Source: an uncultured Muribaculaceae bacterium (GTDB lineage: Bacteria > Bacteroidota > Bacteroidia > Bacteroidales > Muribaculaceae). Taken from it: a stretch of DNA of 64,000 nucleotides. Below, piece after piece: positions 34,401 to 42,033 of this stretch; the first letter of the stretch is position 1; each line of letters opens with the position of its first letter. The stretch spans positions 1 to 64,000 of the forward strand of contig CAMWIJ010000001.1 of NCBI GenBank assembly GCA_947174275.1, given 5' to 3'. Below the pieces are notes generated by a model that made no database searches, was not told the DNA's origin, and saw nothing but the letters and a program-made list of their open reading frames with translations. Made by a program: the position numbers and the translations under genes.

Positions 34401-35927
34401 GTTGAAAAGCAGCTGCGGCTCGTTGGAGAGCACGGCGAGCGGTGTGTCGTTGCCCATGGAGTTGACCGGCTCCTTGCCGTCTACCGCCATAGGTGTGATG
34501 ATTTTCTCTATCTCTTCGCGGTTGTAGTTGAATGCGCGGAGCTGACGGGGGAAATTCTCGATGTCATTGTTGACCTTGCGTCCCGAGATGATTTTATCGA
34601 GTTTGATACGGTTTTTGGCAAGCCAGTCGCGGTAGGGGAACTGGCCGGCAAGCATCTCTTTGAGCTGGGCGTCGTAGAGCACTTCACTGTTCTCCATGTC
34701 GACCATGAGCATTTTGCCCGGACGCAGACGTCCTTTTTTCTTCACCTCTCCGGCATCGAAGGGGAGCACTCCGATTTCCGATGCAATCACCATCGTGTCG
34801 TTGTTGGTGATGACGTAGCGGGCCGGACGGAGTCCGTTGCGGTCGAGCATGCCGCCGGCGTAGCGTCCGTCGCTGAAGAGCAGTGTGGCCGGGCCGTCCC
34901 ATGCCTCCATGAGTATCGAGTGATATTCGTAAAATGCCTTCAGCTCCGGAGATATCGGGTTCTTGTCATTGAAACTCTCGGGCACGAGCATCGCCAGCGC
35001 GTGGGGTAGCGACATGCCGCCCATAACGAAATATTCGAGCACATTGTCGAGCGATGCGGAGTCGCTCATGCCGGGCTGCACTATCGGCGTCATGTCGTTG
35101 TCGCCGAACGCTTCGGGATGGAGCATGCATTCGCGGGCTTTCATCCACAGACGGTTGCCGCGTATCGTGTTGATTTCTCCGTTGTGGCCGAGCATGCGGA
35201 ACGGCTGTGCCAGCGCCCAGGTGGGGAATGTGTTGGTCGAGAAGCGAGAGTGAACGAGCGCCATGGCCGTGGTGAAATGGGGATTCATCAGGTCATGGAA
35301 ATAATATCGCAGCTGCAGCGACGAGAGCATCCCCTTATAGATGATGGTACGCGACGAGAGCGACACGATATAGAATGCCTCCTTGCCGGGAATGCCGCTT
35401 TGCGCTATCTTCTTTTCGATGCGCTTGCGGAGTATATAGAGTTTCGGTTCGAGAGGCTCGTTGGTGGTCTCGTCGGCTATGAATATCTGTTTGATGTCGG
35501 GCTCTGCGGCTCTGGCGACACGGCCGAGCTGGTCGGAGTTGACCGGCACGTCGCGCGGTGGCAGGAACGACAGCCCCATCTCTATGGTCTCGCGCTCGAT
35601 GATGTCGAAAATCATCTGGCGCGCTTCATCGTTGTCTTTGGGCAGGAACACAAGTCCCGAGCCGTAGCGACCTTTCTCGGGCACGGCTATACCCTGGAGC
35701 AAAATAAATTCGTGGGGTATCTGTACCATTATTCCGGCGCCGTCGCCTGTCTTGGGGTCGGCGCCCTCGGCTCCGCGGTGCACCATGTGCTCGAGCACCT
35801 GAAGCCCTTTTTCTACAAGTTGGTGTGATTTGACTCCGCGGATATTTACCAGCAAACCTACTCCGCAGGCGTCTTTCTCATAATCGGGATTGTAAAGTCC
35901 CTGAGGTAGAGGCAAACCTTTCTGCAT
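31416..35927 (-). CDS. gltB: Glutamate synthase, large subunit
   Basis: Makes two glutamates from glutamine and 2-oxoglutarate. 1503 residues, normal length. A short propeptide precedes the catalytic Cys21 in [11 protein letters not shown], the N-terminal residue after processing. The class II glutaminase domain is followed by the central domain, the FMN-binding TIM barrel ([30 protein letters not shown]), the Fe-S cysteines in [19 protein letters not shown] (about 1150), and the C-terminal GXGXG beta-helix domain ([33 protein letters not shown]). The promoter box is at 36003-36010 and gltD follows. Confidence 0.97.
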   Translation of the reverse strand: [1503 protein letters not shown]

Positions 35928-36002
35928 ATCTTTTACCTTAAAATTTTGCGGGGCGGCGTTATATTATACGGGTCACCCCTGCTATCGTTTATAATTACGA
36001 TG

Positions 36003-36010
36003 CAAATATA
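36003..36010 (-). promoter_or_regulatory. Predicted gltB -7 box
   Basis: TATATTTG on the minus strand fits TAnnTTTG, with TTTTTG and CTTG elements 18-22 bp upstream. The leader to the gltB ATG is about 70 nt and contains a small complementary GGGGTGACCC segment. Confidence 0.6.
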
Positions 36011-36096
36011 ATCATTTTGTTGCAAATGCAAGCAAAAATATAGAAAAAATCTATAGAAATAAATAAAAGCATAGCAAAAAGTATATTTTCTTACAT

Positions 36097-36999
36097 CTAA
36101 AGCCAGTTGTTGCGGCGCGAGAGCACTGCGCGCGACTGTGTCAGCATGGCGATGAACGTGCGCGTGGCGTGCTTGCGGTAAGAGCCGCGCAGAGTGAGCA
36201 CGCTGCCGGCCATCTTGTTGCCGGGGATATCAATCGGAATTGCGCGCATGTCATCGTTGCCGTAGACTGAGGTCTCGGCGAGCACTGTCACCATCTGCGA
36301 GTGTCTGACAAGCTGTATGAGTATGTTCACTTCGTTGAGTTCCACCTTTATGCGCTGCGTGCCGGCGTATGCCCCGAGCAGCTTGTCGAAGGCGTTGCGC
36401 GCCTGAAGCCCCGGTGACGGAAGCGCGATGGCATATTGCCGCAGGTCGTCGATGCCGGCTTTGGGCTGTCGCGCCAGCGGATGGTCTTTGTTGACGATGG
36501 CGGCAAGATGGCTGTCGAAAAGTATGTGCGACTCTATTTCCTGACGTAGATTGTCGGGCATGAATGCAAGCACGAAATCCACCTCGTAGTTCGACAGCAT
36601 GACAAGCAGTTCGGCCATCGTCTTGTAATACACATTGAGCTTGATGCCCGGATACCGCTGCATGAATTCAAGCATGGTTTCGGTCAGTATCGGGCTGAAA
36701 GAGTAGGTGACACCGATATTGAGAGTGCCGGTGACAAGGCCGTGGATATTCTTGACGGCATCAGCACAGCTCTCGGCCGAATTGAGCGTATCGATTGCAA
36801 GCGGAAGCAGGCGCTCGCCCTCCTCGGTGAGCTTTACGGAATGGCTGTTGCGGTAGAACAGCTGCGTGCCGAGTTCATCCTCAAGCTGCCGTATCTGCTG
36901 CGAGAGTGTCGACTGTGTGATATTGACCTTGGCCGACGCCTCCGAGAAGTTAAGGGCACGGGCGGCTGCCACAAAATATCTGAGCTGGCGTAGTTCCAT
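36097..36999 (-). CDS. LysR-family transcriptional regulator
   Basis: 300 residues, standard length. The N-terminal winged helix-turn-helix is clear (MELRQLRYFVAAARALNFSE, then ITQSTLSQQIRQLEDELGTQLF at about 25-50). The effector-binding domain begins near residue 90 (VTGTLNIGVTYSFSPIL). It starts 13 bp after the end of the second ThrE-type gene on the same strand, so it is probably in that operon rather than divergent as is usual for this family. It likely controls the exporter genes or other amino-acid genes; the effector is unknown. Confidence 0.9.
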   Translation of the reverse strand: MELRQLRYFVAAARALNFSEASAKVNITQSTLSQQIRQLEDELGTQLFYRNSHSVKLTEEGERLLPLAIDTLNSAESCADAVKNIHGLVTGTLNIGVTYSFSPILTETMLEFMQRYPGIKLNVYYKTMAELLVMLSNYEVDFVLAFMPDNLRQEIESHILFDSHLAAIVNKDHPLARQPKAGIDDLRQYAIALPSPGLQARNAFDKLLGAYAGTQRIKVELNEVNILIQLVRHSQMVTVLAETSVYGNDDMRAIPIDIPGNKMAGSVLTLRGSYRKHATRTFIAMLTQSRAVLSRRNNWL

Positions 37000-37011
37000 A
37001 AGCAGTACTTG

Positions 37012-37494
37012 TTATTTGGTGACGCTGAATGATATTTTCTTGAAGATGTAGATCGGTATCAGTACCCCCACCGCCATGCCGATGATGACAAAGAAGAATA
37101 CAATGCCGTTTGACTGGCAAATATACAAAAAATGATTGAACTCCTCCTCTCCCGAAGCGGTAAGAGCGAGCAGAAATGCCTGAATGGTCTTGTAGGCATA
37201 TATCCCCGGTATCATCGGCAGAAGGGCGGGAAACGCGAATGTCTCAGGCGGACACTTCACACGCTTGGCGCAGATGATGGCGAGAAGCCCCACTACAAAT
37301 GCCCCCGCAAGGCTCGCCGGCACAATGTGTATCCCCCCGAGATTGATCATGCAGTAGCGTGTCATGTGGCCGAATGCCGCTATGAGTCCGCAGTATTTCA
37401 GTGCCATGCGCGGCGGATTGCTGATTGCGCCGAAACCTATGCCGGCGACGGCCGCAAGCAGCCCGTCGGAAAATATCTCTAAAACTGTTGTCAT
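37012..37494 (-). CDS. Threonine/serine exporter, C-terminal-type subunit (DUF3815/ThrE_2)
   Basis: 160 residues with about five membrane segments, e.g. GIGFGAISNPPRMALKYCGLIAAFGHMTRY near the N-terminus and LLPMIPGIYAYKTIQAFL, matching the small half of split ThrE-like exporters. In actinobacteria the two halves are one ThrE protein; in many Bacteroidota they are separate. The start codon overlaps the end of the larger half by four bases (ATGA, 37491-37494), which fits a tightly coupled heteromeric transporter in the inner membrane. Confidence 0.88.
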   Translation of the reverse strand: MTTVLEIFSDGLLAAVAGIGFGAISNPPRMALKYCGLIAAFGHMTRYCMINLGGIHIVPASLAGAFVVGLLAIICAKRVKCPPETFAFPALLPMIPGIYAYKTIQAFLLALTASGEEEFNHFLYICQSNGIVFFFVIIGMAVGVLIPIYIFKKISFSVTK

Positions 37495-38282
37495 AAATCG
37501 CTGAAACTAATCTTCATCAATAAAAATGCCGCTGTAAGCCCAACTGTGATGCATGCCGTGATGATGGTGGCTTTGGCAAACCTGCTGAACGCACACAGGT
37601 AATGGTCGGTCAGAAGGTCGTTGACACTGTTGATATACGGTATGCCCGGAATGAGAAACAGCACACTCGTGGCGAGGGCTACTTCGGGCGTCGAGGTGAT
37701 GCCGTCAAACACATAGCCCGCCGTGCCTACCACCGCAGCCGTAAACGCGCTAACTGTCGTCACAACCATGTAATTGACGCGTTGACGCGTAAGCAATATC
37801 TTGAATGTGTAGCCGATCAGCGTCGCAACGGCCACTATGCACATCCCACGCCAGTCGCCGCCGAATATACGGCAGAATGCCGCATTGGCCGCTGCCACAA
37901 GCAACAGAACAATCCAATCGTTGTAGCGCTGACCTTCGAGAAGTTTCGGAAACTCCGCCTTCGCCTCAGCGAGTGTGAGCTTTCCCTCGGCCACACGCCA
38001 GCTAAGATTGCTCAGACGGGTGTTGAGGGCATAGTCGTTGGGCAGATGCGCTATCGTCGACGAATGGCTGTATGACATACCGTCGGCATCGGTCAGCGTG
38101 ACAATGCAATGGGCCGGAAGTATCGTCAGCTCCACATCATATCCCCCCGCCGACGCCATGCGGTTGATATTCTTCTGTATGCGGCTGCATGTGGCCGCAC
38201 ATCCCAGCATGCATGATGCGTATTTCGCAAAAAACATGCAGTCGCCCCTGAGCTCTGCGCTCACTGCGCATCCGTCATTCAT
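37491..38282 (-). CDS. Threonine/serine exporter, N-terminal-type subunit (DUF1212/ThrE_1)
   Basis: The frame is open from 38312, but I prefer the Met at 38282 (263 residues), because it overlaps the stop of the upstream 57-residue gene by 8 bases; the longer start is possible. The N-terminal soluble part contains the DUF1212 signature region (CAATCSRIQKNINRMASAGGYDVELTIL) and the C-terminal part has about five membrane helices (for example AAANAAFCRIFGGDWRGMCIVAVATLIGY). Exports threonine and serine, by family knowledge. A Cys-rich N-terminus (SCMLGCAATC) is notable. Confidence 0.88.
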   Translation of the reverse strand: MNDGCAVSAELRGDCMFFAKYASCMLGCAATCSRIQKNINRMASAGGYDVELTILPAHCIVTLTDADGMSYSHSSTIAHLPNDYALNTRLSNLSWRVAEGKLTLAEAKAEFPKLLEGQRYNDWIVLLLVAAANAAFCRIFGGDWRGMCIVAVATLIGYTFKILLTRQRVNYMVVTTVSAFTAAVVGTAGYVFDGITSTPEVALATSVLFLIPGIPYINSVNDLLTDHYLCAFSRFAKATIITACITVGLTAAFLLMKISFSDL

Positions 38283-38448
38283 CGCAGTCATCGTCGTCAT
38301 AGAGGAAATCATATTTTTCTATGCCAATGATATGGTGTCTGCGCAGAAAGCGCAACGGGTGTAGATGAAACACACTGACTGCTGTCCCCGCAAGGACAAC
38401 AAGTATCGCAGCGATGCTGCACAGCCATATAATCTGAACCGAGGTCAT
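38275..38448 (-). CDS. 57-residue single-pass membrane protein upstream of thrE-like genes
   Basis: The ATG at 38448 opens one hydrophobic helix (IIWLCSIAAILVVLAGTAVSVF, broken here for clarity at about residues 6-27), a basic patch (RFLRRHH) and a strongly acidic tail (YDDDDCDE). It overlaps the next gene and has its own -7 box TATATTTG at 38470-38477 with a leader of about 15 nt. I do not know a family. Overlap with the exporter gene and a good promoter make it likely to be real; it may be an accessory subunit. Confidence 0.6.
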   Translation of the reverse strand: MTSVQIIWLCSIAAILVVLAGTAVSVFHLHPLRFLRRHHIIGIEKYDFLYDDDDCDE

Positions 38449-38469
38449 AGTCGTAATTTTTTTTGGTTG

Positions 38470-38477
38470 CAAATATA
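38470..38477 (-). promoter_or_regulatory. Predicted -7 box of the ThrE-LysR operon
   Basis: Minus-strand TATATTTG followed by GC matches TAnnTTTG. It is divergent from the thiamine operon promoter about 100 bp away. Confidence 0.55.
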
Positions 38478-38572
38478 CTTCTATAAACACTTGGCCGACG
38501 ATTTTGGCATACGAAAGTTTCAATAGTCACACTCGTTATTTCCGATAATAGTCCGCAACGTGCTCAAATTTA

Positions 38573-38603
38573 TTTGGAAGAAATAAAAAATTGTGTAATT
38601 TTG
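38573..38603 (+). promoter_or_regulatory. Predicted thiamine operon promoter
   Basis: TTTG (38573-38576), 19-bp spacer, TAATTTTG (38596-38603): an exact consensus. Transcription would start close to the first base of the riboswitch. Confidence 0.85.
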
Positions 38604-38609
38604 CAGCAG

Positions 38610-38691
38610 CACAGGAGGGGTGTCCTCATTGAAGGACTGAGATTATACCCTACGAACTTGATGCGGTTAGTACCGCCGAAAGGAACTTGTG
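38610..38691 (+). promoter_or_regulatory. TPP (thi-box) riboswitch
   Basis: The conserved aptamer elements are in order: AGGGGTGTCC, CTGAGATTATACCC (38637-38650), GAACTTGATGCGGTTAGTACC (around 38654-38674) and GCCGAAAGGAA. P1 forms from CACAGG (38610-38615) and CTTGTG (38686-38691), six pairs with one wobble. It binds thiamine pyrophosphate and should repress the downstream operon. A short ATATC/GATAT hairpin followed by a T7 run (about 38745-38770) could be the expression platform, but it is weak, and the ThiS ribosome site is only a few bases further, so translational control is equally possible. Confidence 0.95.
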
Positions 38692-38781
38692 ATATCTTTT
38701 TTCGCATAGCCGTCAACAGGATTATCCCTCTTTGTGTCCGTCATCATATCGATGCCGGATATCTTTTTTTCAACTGTTCTT

Positions 38782-38985
38782 ATGAAAGTAGAGATCAACA
38801 ACAGGGAAATCATCCTGCCCGACGGATGCGACAACATCGTTGCGCTCCTGCAGAGTCAGGGTATAAGTGAGAAAGGCCATGCCGTAGCAGTCGACAACAA
38901 AGTGGTGCCTCGTGCCTCATGGGCCGGCTTCAGACTTGCAGAAGGTATGCGGATAACGATTATCAGAGCCGTGTGCGGAGGGTAG
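38782..38985 (+). CDS. thiS: Sulfur carrier protein ThiS
   Basis: Ubiquitin-like sulfur carrier for the thiazole moiety of thiamine. I start at the ATG at 38782 (67 residues); the frame is open for 16 more codons upstream, but those overlap the leader. The sequence shows the beta-grasp pattern (MKVEINNREIILPDG...AVAVDNKVVPR) and the required C-terminal Gly-Gly (AVCGG), which ThiF adenylates. It is the first gene after the TPP riboswitch; the next gene starts 4 bp downstream. Confidence 0.95.
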   Translation: MKVEINNREIILPDGCDNIVALLQSQGISEKGHAVAVDNKVVPRASWAGFRLAEGMRITIIRAVCGG

Positions 38986-38989
38986 GGCG

Positions 38990-40141
38990 ATGCGACTGAT
39001 AGCTATAACGCTCCCCGAATTTTTCGAAGGGGAAGCCGCCTCCATAGTGTCTTTGCTGACCGACGGGGGCTATTGGCGGGTGCACATACGCAAACCCGGC
39101 GCGACGGCCCGACAGCTCACCGATTTTCTCCGACAGATACCGTCAGAGCTATATCCGCGCATCTCTCTCCACGACCATTTTGACATTGCTCTCAGTCTCT
39201 CTGTCGGTGGCCTGCACCTGAACAGCCGCAATCCCCGTGCGCCCCGCGGATGGACCGGTGTCGTAAGCCGCTCGCTCCATTCTGTCGGCGAAATAGCCTC
39301 ACTCGACTGTGACTATGCCTTCCTCAGTCCGATATATCCGTCTTTGTCAAAACCCGGCTACAGCGCCGATTTTGACTTTGACGAATTGCGTGACGCTGTC
39401 GACAGCCGCATTTTCGCCCTCGGAGGTGTCACTCCCGACCGCTTCGATGAAATCGAGGCGCTTGGTTTCGGCGGTGCCGCCATGCTCGGCGCCGTCTGGA
39501 AAGCGCGTATCGATGCAGCTGCCTTCAGGCTTCAGTTCATCACCCACGCTCCCGACACGGCTGAGATAATCCCCCAGGTGGAGAAAGCCCTTGCCGGCGG
39601 TTGCCGCTGGATACAGCTCCGTCACAAAAATGCCTCTCCTGACTCGCTGCTCGCCTGCGGACGGCAGATCAGAACTCTGTGCGACTGCTACGGCGCGACA
39701 TTCATTGTCGACGACCACGTCGGTCTTGTGGACCCTCTCGGTGCCGACGGTGTGCATCTCGGCAAAAACGATATGCCTGTTGCCGAAGCGAGGCGCATAT
39801 TGGGTGTGCGGCGTATCATCGGTGCCACCGCCAATACATTCGACGACATCGCCGCGGCAAACGACGCCGGTGCCGATTACATCGGACTCGGTCCCTACCG
39901 CTTCACCACAACAAAACAAAAACTCAGTCCCGTGCTCGGCATCGACGGATATAACGACATCGTTGCCCGCTGCAGCGCCTCCGGCATCCGGCTTCCGATA
40001 GTGGCGATAGGCGGCATCGCATTGCCCGATATTGCCCCGATAATCTCTACCGGAATCGGCGGAGTTGCCGTGAGCGGCACAATCAGAAATGCCCCCGATC
40101 CGGTTCGGATCACAGAAGAAATAATCAAACGAATAAAATAA
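38990..40141 (+). CDS. thiE: TenI-like/ThiE fusion, thiamine phosphate synthase
   Basis: 383 residues, nearly twice a normal ThiE. Residues 1 to about 180 form a TenI-like domain (ISLHDHFDIALSLSVGGLHL, SRSLHSVGEIASLDCDYAFLSPIYPS). Residues about 182-383 form a ThiE domain: WIQLRHKNAS, FIVDDHVGLVDPLGADGVHL, IGATANTFDDIAAANDAGADYIGLGPYRFTTTK and PIVAIGGIA, matching the pyrophosphate- and metal-binding motifs. ThiE joins HMP-pyrophosphate to thiazole phosphate; TenI homologues aromatise thiazole tautomers. The fusion would put both steps in one chain. The split between domains is inferred by motif order. The N-half lacks the TTTK-type phosphate loop. Confidence 0.88.
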   Translation: MRLIAITLPEFFEGEAASIVSLLTDGGYWRVHIRKPGATARQLTDFLRQIPSELYPRISLHDHFDIALSLSVGGLHLNSRNPRAPRGWTGVVSRSLHSVGEIASLDCDYAFLSPIYPSLSKPGYSADFDFDELRDAVDSRIFALGGVTPDRFDEIEALGFGGAAMLGAVWKARIDAAAFRLQFITHAPDTAEIIPQVEKALAGGCRWIQLRHKNASPDSLLACGRQIRTLCDCYGATFIVDDHVGLVDPLGADGVHLGKNDMPVAEARRILGVRRIIGATANTFDDIAAANDAGADYIGLGPYRFTTTKQKLSPVLGIDGYNDIVARCSASGIRLPIVAIGGIALPDIAPIISTGIGGVAVSGTIRNAPDPVRITEEIIKRIK

Positions 40142-40150
40142 AAACAAGAT

Positions 40151-40918
40151 ATGTCGAAACTGATAATCGGAGGTCGTGAATTTTCATCACGCCTCTTTGT
40201 CGGAACAGGAAAGTTCCGCAGTAATGAAATAATGGAGCAGGCCATCCTTGCATCCGGCACTCAGATGGTGACCGTGGCAATGAAACGTATCGATATGGAC
40301 AACACCGACGACGAGATGCTCCACCACATCATGCACGATGGCATTCAGCTACTGCCCAACACATCGGGCGTACGCGACGCGCAGGAGGCCGTGCTCGCCG
40401 CGCAGCTCGCCCGCGAAGCGTTCGGCACCGACTTCATAAAACTTGAAATTCACCCCGACCCGCGTTATCTGCTCCCCGACCCGGTGGAGACCCTCAAAGC
40501 CACCGAAGAGCTTGCAAAACTCGGGTTCGTGGTTCTCCCTTACATCCAGGCCGACCCCGTGCTCTGCAAGCGCCTTGAGGAGGCCGGTGCGGCTACCGTG
40601 ATGCCTCTTGCCGCTCCTATCGGCAGCAACAAGGGGCTCGTGACACGCGAACTGTTGAAAATCATCATCAGCCAGAGCAGTGTCCCCGTTGTCGTCGACG
40701 CCGGACTCGGTGCGCCCTCTCATGCCGCCGAAGCCATGGAACTTGGCGCCGATGCCGTGCTTGTCAACACTGCTATTGCCGTGGCCGGCGACCCTGTGGC
40801 TATGGCACGGGCGTTTGCCGCAGCTACCGCCGCCGGACGCGATGCTTATCTTGCCGGTCTCGGTGCCGTTTCCGACTGCGCTGAAGCCTCAAGTCCGCTC
40901 ACCTCATTCCTCGACTGA
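40151..40918 (+). CDS. thiG: Thiazole synthase ThiG
   Basis: Condenses 1-deoxy-D-xylulose 5-phosphate, dehydroglycine and ThiS thiocarboxylate into the thiazole. 255 residues, usual size, TIM barrel: [12 protein letters not shown] at the start, the NTSG region, the Schiff-base Lys in FIKLEIHPD (about 97), [13 protein letters not shown] (about 155-167) and [29 protein letters not shown]. The gene lies 9 bp after thiE and 1 bp before the thiH start. Confidence 0.97.
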   Translation: MSKLIIGGREFSSRLFVGTGKFRSNEIMEQAILASGTQMVTVAMKRIDMDNTDDEMLHHIMHDGIQLLPNTSGVRDAQEAVLAAQLAREAFGTDFIKLEIHPDPRYLLPDPVETLKATEELAKLGFVVLPYIQADPVLCKRLEEAGAATVMPLAAPIGSNKGLVTRELLKIIISQSSVPVVVDAGLGAPSHAAEAMELGADAVLVNTAIAVAGDPVAMARAFAAATAAGRDAYLAGLGAVSDCAEASSPLTSFLD

Positions 40919-40919
40919 T

Positions 40920-42029
40920 ATGTTTGCTGACGAATTAAAGAAATACGACTGGGACACCACCACGGCCGAGATAATGCGCATGACGGCGCCCGATGTCGAG
41001 AGGGCGCTTGCTGCCGACCGCCTTTCTGACCGCGATTTCATGGCGCTCGTATCTCCAGCTGCCGCTCCATATCTCGAACGGATGGCACAGAAAAGCCGCC
41101 GTCTCACCGAGCAGCGCTTCGGCAAGACTATGCAGCTTTTCATTCCGATGTACATCACCAACTCATGCACCAACTCATGCGTATACTGCGGTTTCAACTG
41201 CCACAACAGGTTCAACCGTGTCATCCTGACAATGGAGCAGATTAATGCTGAATGCGAGGCTATCAAAAAGCTCGGTCCTTTTGAAAACCTTCTTATTGTG
41301 ACAGGGGAGAACCCTGTCAAGGCAGGCACCGACTATATCGAGCAGGCGCTTCGTGTATGCCGGCCATATTTCTCCAACCTCACAATCGAGGTGATGCCGC
41401 TTTCAACCGACGATTACCGCCGCCTCACTCACTCCGGACTCAACGGCGTAATCTGTTTCCAGGAGACCTACAACCGCGCCAACTACAAAAAATACCACCC
41501 CGCTGGCATGAAATCAGATTTCGAATGGCGATGCAACGGTTTCGACCGCATGGGCATGGCCGGTGTCCACAAAATCGGCATGGGGGTGCTAATCGGCCTT
41601 GAGGACTGGCGCACCGATGTCACAATGATGGCTCGGCATCTGATCTACCTGCGCAAGAATTACTGGCGCACGAAATATTCTGTCAACTTCCCGCGCATGC
41701 GCCCATCCGAATCCGGTTTCCAGCCTAACGTTGTGATGACCGACCGCGAGCTCGCTCAGCTCACTTTCGCTTTCCGCATCTTCGACCCTGACGTCGACAT
41801 CTCATATTCTACACGCGAAAACCATGCCTTCCGCAACAACATGGCTACTCTCGGTGTCACTACCATGAGTGCCGGTTCTAAAGTCGACCCCGGAGGATAT
41901 GCGTCATGCACAGACTCTCTCGAGCAGTTCGCAATCAGCGACGATGCCTCTCCAGCTAAAGTGGTGGCCGACCTCAGGGCTCTCGGCCGTGAACCTGTAT
42001 GGAAAGACTGGGACCGCATATTCGACTGA
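40920..42029 (+). CDS. thiH: 2-iminoacetate synthase ThiH (radical SAM)
   Basis: Cleaves tyrosine to dehydroglycine for the thiazole ring, the anaerobic route. I start at the ATG at 40920, one base after the thiG stop (369 residues); the frame is open 80 codons further into thiG but that is a shadow. The [4Fe-4S] radical SAM motif CTNSCVYC (CX3CX2C) is near residue 85, followed by MEVMPLSTDDYRRL-type ThiH segments and a C-terminal biotin/thiamine-synthesis associated domain (SAGSKVDPGGYA). Using ThiH instead of ThiO fits an anaerobe. Confidence 0.96.
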   Translation: MFADELKKYDWDTTTAEIMRMTAPDVERALAADRLSDRDFMALVSPAAAPYLERMAQKSRRLTEQRFGKTMQLFIPMYITNSCTNSCVYCGFNCHNRFNRVILTMEQINAECEAIKKLGPFENLLIVTGENPVKAGTDYIEQALRVCRPYFSNLTIEVMPLSTDDYRRLTHSGLNGVICFQETYNRANYKKYHPAGMKSDFEWRCNGFDRMGMAGVHKIGMGVLIGLEDWRTDVTMMARHLIYLRKNYWRTKYSVNFPRMRPSESGFQPNVVMTDRELAQLTFAFRIFDPDVDISYSTRENHAFRNNMATLGVTTMSAGSKVDPGGYASCTDSLEQFAISDDASPAKVVADLRALGREPVWKDWDRIFD

Positions 42030-42033
42030 TTAT

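Noticed and set aside
35928..36002. Riboswitch in the gltB leader
   Set aside because: Only one short GGGGTGACCC complement is visible; no known aptamer pattern.
40680..40919. 80-codon N-terminal extension of ThiH
   Set aside because: It lies in another frame of thiG; the ATG at 40920 gives the normal ThiH start.
41869..42033. 55-codon N-terminal extension of ThiF
   Set aside because: It is a shadow of the thiH end; the ATG at 42034 gives the family start.
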